Assembly (NCBI RefSeq): GCF_026898115.1
Contig: NZ_CP114036.1
Coordinates: forward strand, 7,682,001 to 7,746,000
Source: Streptomyces sp. S465
Lineage (GTDB): Bacteria; Actinomycetota; Actinomycetes; Streptomycetales; Streptomycetaceae
Direction: 5' to 3'
DNA length: 64,000 nucleotides
Below, piece after piece: positions 57,902 through 64,000 of this stretch (the stretch's first letter is position 1; every line of letters starts with the position of its first letter). A program made the translations under genes and the position numbers. The notes under the pieces are model-generated. The model was not told the origin of the DNA, ran no database searches, and saw nothing but the letters and a program-made list of their open reading frames with translations.

Positions 57902-57970
57902 GTGACGTACGCCACGGAGGGGCCGTGAACTACGCCACGGCGGCGACGTGAACTACGCCTCGGCGGCGAC
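57902..57970. repeat. Three 23-bp tandem repeats spanning the stop of the EF-G-like gene
   Basis: GTGAACTACGCC(T/A)CGGCG-type units occupy 57902-57924, 57925-57947 and 57948-57970. The stop of the minus-strand gene (57953-57955) is in the last unit, and its TAG is copied in the middle one. The rest of the gap 57731-57901 contains nothing recognisable. Confidence 0.93.
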
Positions 57971-60160
57971 GTGTTCGCGCATCCGCTCGGCCAGCTGATG
58001 GGGCATCGGCTCATGCCGGGCGTAGGAGCGGCTGAACCGTCCCGTGCCATGCGACAGCGATCGCAGATCGACCGCATACCGACCGATCTCGATCTCCGGC
58101 ACATCCGCCTTGATCAAGGTCTGTCCACGGCCGGACTGTTCGGTGCCGACGACCCGGCCGCGCCGCCCGGACAGATCGCTCATCACGGCGCCGACGTAGT
58201 CGTCCGAGATCAGCACGCCCAGCTCCACCACCGGTTCCAGCAGGTCGATCCGGACGTCGGCGGCCGCCTCGCGCAGCGCGAGCGCACCCGCCGTCTGGAA
58301 GGCCGCGTCGGAGGAGTCCACCGAATGCGCCTTGCCGTCCAGCAGCGTGACCCGCACGTCGACCAGCGGGTAGCCGGCGGCGACGCCGCGCGCCGCCTGG
58401 CCGCGCACGCCCTTCTCGACGGACGGGATGAACTGCCGGGGCACCGCGCCACCGACGACCTTGTCCACGAACTCGATGCCCGAGCCCTCCGGCAGCGGCT
58501 CGACCTCGATCTCGCAGATCGCGTACTGCCCGTGCCCTCCCGACTGCTTGACGTGACGGCCGCGCCCGGCGGACTTCGCCGCGAAGGTCTCGCGCAGCGA
58601 GACCTTGTACGGCACCGCGTCCACCTGGACGCCGTACCGGCTGCGCAGCCGCTCCAGCGCCACATCCATATGCGCCTCGCCCAGGCACCACAGCACCACC
58701 TGGTGGGTGTCCGGATTCTGCTCCAGGCGCATCGTCGGGTCCTCGGCGACCAGCCGGGACAGGCCCAGCGACAGCTTGTCCTCGTCCGGTTTGCTGTGCG
58801 CCTGGATGGCCACCGGCAGCAGCGGATCGGGCATCTGCCAGGGCTCCATGAGGAGCGGCTGGTTCTTGGCCGAGAGCGTGTCCCCGGTTTCGGCGCGGGT
58901 CAGTTTGGCCACGCACGCCAGATCGCCCGCGATGGCCTGGGCGAGGGTGCGCTGCTGCCTGCCGAACGGCGTGGACAGGGCGCCGACCCGCTCGTCCACA
59001 TCGTGGTCCTCATGACCGCGGTCCTCCAGACCGTGTCCGGACACATGCACCGTCTCGTCGGGGCGGAGCGTGCCGGAGAAGACCCGCACCAGCGAGATCC
59101 GGCCGACATACGGGTCGGAGGAGGTCTTGACGACCTCGGCGGCCAGCGGACCGTCCGGATCGCACACCAGCGGCGGGCGCGGCGCGCCCTGCGGGGTGGT
59201 GACGGCGGGCGCCTCGCGCTCCAGCGGGGTGGGGAAGCCGCCGGTCATCAGATCGAGCAGTTCGGTGGTGCCCAGGCCCTGTTTGGACCCCTCGGCTGCG
59301 GGCGCCGCCGCGAGGACGGGGTGGAAGCTGCCGCGTGCTACGGCCTTCTCCAGGTCCTCGATCAGCGTCTTGACGTCGATCTCCTCGCCGCCGAGGTAGC
59401 GGTCCATGAGGGTCTCGTCCTCGCTCTCGGCGATGATCCCCTCGATGAGCCGGCCGCGGGCCTCCTCGACCAGCGGCAGCTGGTCCTCCCGGGGCGGCGA
59501 TTCGGTGCGCACCCCCGAGGAGTAGTCGAAGACCCGCTGGGTGAGCAGCCCGATGAGCCCGGTCACGGGGGCGTGCCCGTCCGGCCCCGGCGCGCCCCGC
59601 AGCGGCAGGTACAGCGGCAGCACGGCGTCGGGGTCGTCGCCGCCGAAGCTCTCCCGGCACAGCTCGGTCATCTCCTCGAAGCCGGCGCGGGCCGCCTCCA
59701 GGTGTGTGATCACGATGGCGCGCGGCATCCCGACCGCGGCGCACTCGTCCCAGACCATGCGGGTGGCCCCGGTGATGCCCAGGGCGTCCTGGGCGGCCGA
59801 GACGACGAAAAGGGCCGCGTCCGCCGCTCGCAGACCGGCCCTGAGTTCCCCGACGAAATCGGCGTAGCCCGGGGTATCCAGGAGATTGATCTTGATCCCG
59901 TCCCATTCGACGGGGACCAGGGACAGCTGGATCGAACGCTGCTGCCGGTGTTCGATCTCGTCGTGGTCCGAGAGGCAGCCGCCGTCCTCGACCCTGCCCG
60001 CCCGGTTGACCGCGCCCGTCGCCAGCGCGAGGGCCTCCACCAGCGTCGTCTTTCCGGTCCCGCTGTGGCCGACCAGAACCACATTCCGCAGGGAGCTGGG
60101 CCGGTCGGCCGCCACTGCCCTTCCGGCGGCCCCTGGGTGTGTACTCGTCTTGTCGCCCAT
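57953..60160 (-). CDS. Elongation factor G-like translational GTPase (EF-G2 type)
   Basis: 735 residues with EF-G domain order. The G1 loop is VVLVGHSGTGKTTLVEAL, the G2 region CLSDHDEIEHRQQRSIQLSL and G3 LLDTPGYADFVGEL. G4, normally NKxD, is here ITHLEAAR. Domain II contains GRISLVRVFSGTLRPDETVH. Domain IV contains GRGRHVKQSGGHGQYAICEI, with a typical GGHGQY segment, and domain V ends in the YARHEPMPHQLAERM helix. A missing canonical G4 suggests altered nucleotide binding. It is a paralogue rather than the essential FusA, which lies with rpsL/tuf elsewhere. GGGAGG 8 nt before ATG 60160. Confidence 0.9.
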   Translation of the reverse strand: MGDKTSTHPGAAGRAVAADRPSSLRNVVLVGHSGTGKTTLVEALALATGAVNRAGRVEDGGCLSDHDEIEHRQQRSIQLSLVPVEWDGIKINLLDTPGYADFVGELRAGLRAADAALFVVSAAQDALGITGATRMVWDECAAVGMPRAIVITHLEAARAGFEEMTELCRESFGGDDPDAVLPLYLPLRGAPGPDGHAPVTGLIGLLTQRVFDYSSGVRTESPPREDQLPLVEEARGRLIEGIIAESEDETLMDRYLGGEEIDVKTLIEDLEKAVARGSFHPVLAAAPAAEGSKQGLGTTELLDLMTGGFPTPLEREAPAVTTPQGAPRPPLVCDPDGPLAAEVVKTSSDPYVGRISLVRVFSGTLRPDETVHVSGHGLEDRGHEDHDVDERVGALSTPFGRQQRTLAQAIAGDLACVAKLTRAETGDTLSAKNQPLLMEPWQMPDPLLPVAIQAHSKPDEDKLSLGLSRLVAEDPTMRLEQNPDTHQVVLWCLGEAHMDVALERLRSRYGVQVDAVPYKVSLRETFAAKSAGRGRHVKQSGGHGQYAICEIEVEPLPEGSGIEFVDKVVGGAVPRQFIPSVEKGVRGQAARGVAAGYPLVDVRVTLLDGKAHSVDSSDAAFQTAGALALREAAADVRIDLLEPVVELGVLISDDYVGAVMSDLSGRRGRVVGTEQSGRGQTLIKADVPEIEIGRYAVDLRSLSHGTGRFSRSYARHEPMPHQLAERMREHVAAEA

Positions 60161-60366
60161 GTGTCTCGCCTCCCGGTCGACACCTTGCGATACTTCGAGC
60201 TTTCCACCGCCGTAACGGTGCGTCCATACGTCGCACATCCGGCCGTACCACGCATGGGGCCCCGAAGCTGTCCGACAGGTGCACGGCGGCCCACCCGGGC
60301 GTGGCTACGATGGGCGCGCCGGTGGCCCCTTGACCATCCGGCCCGTTTCGACCCCCCGGGAAGGTC

Positions 60367-61035
60367 ATGCTGAACAAGTACGCGCGTGCGTTCTTCACGC
60401 GTGTTCTCACACCGTTCGCCGCCCTGCTCATCCGCCTCGGGGTCAGCCCCGACGTGGTGACCCTCACCGGCACCGCCGGCGTCTGCGCGGGCGCACTGGT
60501 CTTCTATCCCCGGGGGGAGTTCTTCTGGGGCACGGTCGTCATCACGCTGTTCGTCTTCTCCGACCTGGTCGACGGCAACATGGCGCGGCAGCTGGGGCGC
60601 TCCAGCCGCTGGGGCGCGTTCCTGGACTCCACGCTGGACCGGGTCGCGGACGGCGCGATCTTCGGCGGTCTGGCGTTGTGGTACGCGGGCCGGGGGGACG
60701 ACAATGTGCTGTGTGCGGTGACGATCTTCTGCCTCGCCAGCGGCCAGGTGGTGTCGTACACCAAGGCCCGCGGTGAGAGCATCGGGCTCCCGGTGAACGT
60801 CAACGGGCTGGTGGAGCGCGCCGAGCGACTGGTGATCTCGCTGGTGGCCTGCGGCTTCTCGGGCCTGCACGCGTTCGGCGTGCCGCATATCGACATCCTG
60901 CTCCCGATCGCGCTGTGGATCGTGGCCGTCGGCAGCGCGGTGACCCTCGTCCAGCGGGTGGTGACCGTGCGCCGGGAGGCCGCCGAGGCGGAGGCCGAGG
61001 AGCGGACGGTGCCCCAGGGGGGCGAGACGCGGTGA
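60367..61035 (+). CDS. pgsA: CDP-alcohol phosphatidyltransferase, phosphatidylinositol phosphate synthase
   Basis: 222 residues, about six helices. The CDP-alcohol phosphotransferase signature D-x2-D-G-x2-A-R-x8-G-x3-D-x3-D is complete in DLVDGNMARQLGRSSRWGAF followed by LDSTLD. In actinobacteria the enzyme in this context joins inositol phosphate to CDP-diacylglycerol, giving the lipid core of PIMs. Neighbours PatA-like and PimA-like genes, each overlapping by GTGA, support that reading. ATG 60367 has GGGAAGGTC upstream. Confidence 0.93.
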   Translation: MLNKYARAFFTRVLTPFAALLIRLGVSPDVVTLTGTAGVCAGALVFYPRGEFFWGTVVITLFVFSDLVDGNMARQLGRSSRWGAFLDSTLDRVADGAIFGGLALWYAGRGDDNVLCAVTIFCLASGQVVSYTKARGESIGLPVNVNGLVERAERLVISLVACGFSGLHAFGVPHIDILLPIALWIVAVGSAVTLVQRVVTVRREAAEAEAEERTVPQGGETR

Positions 61036-61967
61036 GGGACAGGCTGACCGACGCGCTGTACGGGCTCGGCTGGAGCACGGTCAAGAAGCTCCCGGAGCCG
61101 GTCGCGGCGCGCCTCGGTCAGCGCATCGCCGACCAGACGTGGAAGCGGCGCGGCAAGGGCGTGCTGCGTCTGGAGGCCAATCTGGCGCGCGTGGTCCCGG
61201 ACGCCTCGGCGCGGCGGCTCGCGGAGCTGTCCCGGGCGGGCATGCGCTCGTACCTGCGCTACTGGATGGAGTCCTTCCGGCTGCCGGTGTGGAGCCCGGA
61301 GCGCATCCGGGGCGGCTTCGACGTCAAGGACGTGCACTATCTGGTGGACGGCCTCGCCGCGGGCCGGGGCGTGGTCCTCGCGCTGCCGCACATGGGCAAC
61401 TACGACCTCGCCGGGGCCTGGGTGACCACGCATCTGAAGGTGCCCTTCACCACGGTCGCCGAGCGGCTGAAGCCGGAGTCGCTGTACGACCGGTTCGTGG
61501 CCTACCGCGAGGGGCTGGGCATGGAGGTGCTGCCGCACCAGGGCGCGAGCGCCTTCGGGACGCTGGCCCGGCGGCTGCGCTCGGGCGGTCTGGTGTGCCT
61601 GGTCGCCGACCGCGATCTGTCGGCCTCCGGGGTGGAGGTGTCGTTCTTCGGCGAGCGGGCGAAGATGCCGGCCGGGCCCGCCGCGCTCGCCCTCCAGACC
61701 GGTGCCCTGCTGCTGCCGGTGACCCTCTGGTACGACGAGTCGCCGGTGATGCGCGGCCGGGTGCATCCGCCGGTCGAGGTGCCCGCGGACGGGAACCGCG
61801 CGGAGCGGATCGCCGTCATGACCCAGGAGGTGGCCTACGCCTTCGCCTCCGGGATCGCCGAGCACCCGGCGGACTGGCACATGCTGCAACGGCTGTGGCT
61901 GGCGGACCTGGAGCACGGATCCGGACGTTCGGGACGTCCTGGACCCTCCCGAAGGGAGAAGCCGTGA
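61032..61967 (+). CDS. Phosphatidylinositol mannoside acyltransferase (LpxL/PatA-like)
   Basis: 311 residues. The LABLAT/HtrB-like acyltransferase has the HX4D motif in LALPHMGNYDLAGAW, followed by VPFTTVAERLKPESLYDRFV, LVADRDLSASGVEVSFFGER and LLLPVTLWYDESPVMRGRVH. It adds an acyl chain to a mannose of PIM on the membrane. GTG 61032 overlaps the pgsA stop (GTGA), and its own stop overlaps the mannosyltransferase start (GTGA), forming a tight pgsA-patA-pimA operon. Confidence 0.92.
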   Translation: MRDRLTDALYGLGWSTVKKLPEPVAARLGQRIADQTWKRRGKGVLRLEANLARVVPDASARRLAELSRAGMRSYLRYWMESFRLPVWSPERIRGGFDVKDVHYLVDGLAAGRGVVLALPHMGNYDLAGAWVTTHLKVPFTTVAERLKPESLYDRFVAYREGLGMEVLPHQGASAFGTLARRLRSGGLVCLVADRDLSASGVEVSFFGERAKMPAGPAALALQTGALLLPVTLWYDESPVMRGRVHPPVEVPADGNRAERIAVMTQEVAYAFASGIAEHPADWHMLQRLWLADLEHGSGRSGRPGPSRREKP

Positions 61968-63124
61968 GGATCGGGATCGTCTGCCCGTACTCCTGGGACG
62001 TCCCCGGCGGCGTCCAGTTCCACATCCGCGATCTGGCCGACCACCTGATCCGGCGCGGTCACCAGGTCTCCGTGCTGGCCCCCGCGGACGACGAGACGCC
62101 GCTGCCGCCGTACGTGGTCTCCGCCGGGCGCGCCGTGCCGGTGCCCTACAACGGCTCGGTGGCCCGGCTGAACTTCGGCTTCCTGTCGGCCGCGCGGGTG
62201 CGCCGCTGGCTGCACGACGGCGCCTTCGACGTGATCCACATCCACGAGCCCACCTCGCCCTCCCTGGGGCTGCTGGCCTGCTGGGCGGCCCAGGGGCCGA
62301 TCGTCGCGACGTTCCACACCTCCAATCCGCGCTCCCGGGCCATGATCGCCGCCTATCCGATCCTCCAGCCGGCGCTGGAGAAGATCAGCGCGCGCATCGC
62401 GGTCAGCGAGTACGCGCGGCGGACGCTGGTGGAGCACCTCGGCGGTGACGCGGTCGTCATCCCCAACGGCGTCGATGTGGACTTCTTCGCCGACGCCGAG
62501 CCGAAGGAGGAGTGGCAGGGGGACACGATCGGCTTCATCGGCCGGATCGATGAGCCCCGTAAGGGGCTGCCGGTGCTGATGCGCGCCCTGCCGAAGATCT
62601 TCCAGGCCCGGCCGGGGGCACGGCTGCTGGTCGCCGGGCGCGGCGACGAGGAGGAGGCCGTGGCCGGTCTGCCGGGGCCGCTGCGGGAGCGCGTCGAGTT
62701 CCTGGGGATGGTCAGCGACGAGGACAAGGCGCGGCTGCTGCGCAGCGTGGATGTCTACGTCGCGCCCAATACGGGCGGCGAGAGCTTCGGCATCATCCTC
62801 GTCGAGGCGATGTCGGCGGGCGCCGCGGTCCTCGCCAGCGATCTGGACGCGTTCGCGCAGGTGCTGGACGGGGGAGCGGCGGGTGAGCTGTTCGCCAACG
62901 AGGACGCCGACGCCCTGGCGGCGGCCGCGGTGCGGCTGCTGGGCAACCAGGAGCGGCTGGCCGAGCTGCGCGAGCGGGGCAGCCGGCACGTACGGCGCTT
63001 CGACTGGTCGACGGTCGGGGCGGACATCCTCGCGGTCTACGAGACGGTGACGGACGGGGCGGCGTCCGTGGCCGCCGACGAGCGCACGCGGCTGTGGACG
63101 CGCCTGGGGCTCGCCCGGGACTAG
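61964..63124 (+). CDS. pimA: GDP-mannose-dependent phosphatidylinositol alpha-mannosyltransferase (PimA-like, GT4)
   Basis: 386 residues, GT-B fold. The N-terminal domain begins RIGIVCPYSWDVPGGVQFHI and contains VIHIHEPTSPSLGLLACWAA. The C-terminal domain has VVIPNGVDVDFFADAEPKEE, IGFIGRIDEPRKGLPVLMRA and the EX7E-type NTGGESFGIILVEAMSAGAA. It transfers the first mannose from GDP-mannose to phosphatidylinositol. GTG 61964 has AAGGGAG 7 nt upstream inside the preceding gene. Confidence 0.94.
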   Translation: MRIGIVCPYSWDVPGGVQFHIRDLADHLIRRGHQVSVLAPADDETPLPPYVVSAGRAVPVPYNGSVARLNFGFLSAARVRRWLHDGAFDVIHIHEPTSPSLGLLACWAAQGPIVATFHTSNPRSRAMIAAYPILQPALEKISARIAVSEYARRTLVEHLGGDAVVIPNGVDVDFFADAEPKEEWQGDTIGFIGRIDEPRKGLPVLMRALPKIFQARPGARLLVAGRGDEEEAVAGLPGPLRERVEFLGMVSDEDKARLLRSVDVYVAPNTGGESFGIILVEAMSAGAAVLASDLDAFAQVLDGGAAGELFANEDADALAAAAVRLLGNQERLAELRERGSRHVRRFDWSTVGADILAVYETVTDGAASVAADERTRLWTRLGLARD

Positions 63125-63159
63125 CTGAACGATGCGTCTGGGGCCGGCGGCCTGCGCCG

Positions 63160-63330
63160 GGACCGGCCGGACGCTCCGGGGCTCGCGTCGGGACCGGCCG
63201 GACGCTCCGGGGGCGTCGCGTGGGACCGCCGGGTCCCGGGGCCCGTGCCGGGACTGGCGGGAGTTCCCGGACGGGGCGCTGCGCGGGACCGACGGGATCT
63301 CGCGCGGTGGGGCCGGACCACCGTGCCGTA
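63160..63330. repeat. Degenerate ~32-bp tandem repeats downstream of pimA
   Basis: Units with CGGGACCGGCCGGACGCTCC (about 63158 and 63190) recur in drifting form as GGGACCGCCGGGTCCCG, GGGACTGGCGGGAGTTCCC and GGGACCGACGGGATCTCG up to about 63310. The gap 63125-63406 holds this array and the promoter of the next gene. Confidence 0.75.
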
Positions 63331-63406
63331 CGCGGCCGCGCCGAGCCGCCGCGGCTCAGGGCTTCGCCCCGTCCGGCGGGCGCGGCAGGCGGTAGCGTGG
63401 CGGGCC

Positions 63407-63985
63407 GTGAGCACCTTGATCTGGATCGCGGTGGCCCTGGTCGTCATCGCCGTCTATCTGAGCTGGACCGCCGGACGTCTCGACCGGCTGCACAGCCGTC
63501 TGGACGCGGCGCGGGCCGCCCTCGACGCACAGCTGCTGCGGCGTGCCTCCGTCGCGCAGGAGCTGGCCACCGCCGGAGTGCTGGACCCGGCCGCCTCGAT
63601 GGTGCTGTACCAGGCCGCGCACGCCGCCCGGCAGGCCGAGGAGGAGCACCGCGAGGTCGCCGAGAGCGAGCTGAGCCAGGCGCTGCGGGCCGTCTTCGAG
63701 GACAGCGCACAGGCCGAGGCGGTACGGCAGGCGCCGGGCGGTGAGGACGCGCTGGGGGAGCTCACGGAGGCGGTAAGGCGGGTGCCGATGGCCCGGCGGT
63801 TCCACAACGACGCGGTGCGCGCCGCGCGGGCGCTGCGCCGCCATCGCACGGTGCGCTGGTTCCGGCTGGCCGGCCACGCGCCCTTTCCGCTCGCCTTCGA
63901 GATGGACGACGAGCCCCCGCCGGCCCTCGGGCGGGTGCCGGACACCGAGGAGCCCGAGCGCGGAGGCGAGCCGCACACCGACTGA
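63407..63985 (+). CDS. LemA-like membrane protein
   Basis: 192 residues. One N-terminal membrane helix (STLIWIAVALVVIAVYLSWT) is followed by a long helical region. RLDRLHSRLDAARAALDAQL then RRASVAQELA resembles the LemA pattern of an N-terminal helix plus a four-helix bundle. The C-terminal third is acidic and Pro-rich. GTG 63407 lies 8 nt after TAGCGT with no SD, so it is probably leaderless. It is downstream of the PIM operon but separated from it by a repeat array. The function is unknown. Confidence 0.82.
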   Translation: MSTLIWIAVALVVIAVYLSWTAGRLDRLHSRLDAARAALDAQLLRRASVAQELATAGVLDPAASMVLYQAAHAARQAEEEHREVAESELSQALRAVFEDSAQAEAVRQAPGGEDALGELTEAVRRVPMARRFHNDAVRAARALRRHRTVRWFRLAGHAPFPLAFEMDDEPPPALGRVPDTEEPERGGEPHTD

Positions 63986-64000
63986 AGAGTCCCCGGGCCC

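Noticed and set aside
1..64000. CRISPR array, insertion sequence, prophage or secondary-metabolite cluster
   Set aside because: No regular spaced palindromic repeats, transposase, phage structural gene or PKS/NRPS-type gene was found on either strand.

Overview
The window is about 73% GC by eye. It has strong GC-third-position coding bias, many GTG starts, Tat and lipoprotein signals, an SsgB sporulation protein, a mycothiol/PIM-type actinobacterial lipid cluster and many SD-less starts placed just after a -10 hexamer. Together these point to a Streptomyces (or very close) chromosome, core region. From memory, the gene order from argH through metNIQ, cobalamin genes, ssgB, thrS and the PIM genes resembles the SCO1570 to SCO1525 stretch of S. 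coelicolor; this was not checked.

Layout. 1-5.6 kb: a BASS-type symporter (cut by the window start), a PPOX-family protein, DUF488, a wrecked ferric-reductase/ApbE locus, an old-yellow enzyme and a secreted endonuclease/exonuclease/phosphatase-fold enzyme. 5.8-8.6 kb: argG and argH. 8.6-16.2 kb: aldo/keto reductase, alpha/beta hydrolase, a repeat-rich gap, PlsC acyltransferase, Tat-exported glycerophosphodiesterase, a sigma-like regulator, GNAT, two overlapping membrane proteins and a HAD phosphatase. 16.2-19.5 kb: a cysteine-rich leader peptide followed by the metNIQ methionine importer. 19.6-29.2 kb: GNAT, then cobalamin/siroheme genes (cbiET, a giant BluB-CobT fusion, cobA/cysG) and an RNA methyltransferase. 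29.4-35.3 kb: Ser/Thr kinase, small proteins, a TetR/cyclase unit, an APH-like kinase and a zinc-ribbon protein. 35.3-35.8 kb: five tRNA genes (3 Val-GAC, Cys, Gly). 35.9-42.2 kb: pabB-pabC, GNAT, DsbA-like, small membrane proteins, CGNR regulator, ssgB and a PGPGW membrane protein. 42.2-50.0 kb: a sugar ABC/YesL/rhamnogalacturonan-lyase-like cassette bracketed by two identical tRNA-Val(CAC) genes. 50.1-64 kb: VOC protein, exonuclease, DUF4365 pair, thrS, HIT protein, a large membrane protein, an EF-G-like GTPase and the pgsA-patA-pimA phosphatidylinositol-mannoside cluster with a LemA-like protein.

Most of this is housekeeping. The less ordinary points are these. (i) Short tandem repeats span or adjoin the stop codon of at least five genes. 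(ii) About a dozen genes have a -10-like hexamer exactly 7 nt before the start codon and no SD, so they are probably leaderless; this also chooses several start codons. (iii) A leaderless Cys-rich leader peptide precedes metN. (iv) A deletion chimera joins the N-terminal half of a ferric reductase to the C-terminus of ApbE out of frame. (v) A pectin-type sugar cassette with clear operator palindromes sits between direct tRNA repeats. (vi) Several tiny ORFs are coupled by 1-4 nt overlaps. (vii) CobT carries a roughly 1,060-residue low-complexity N-terminal region with recent internal duplication, fused to BluB.
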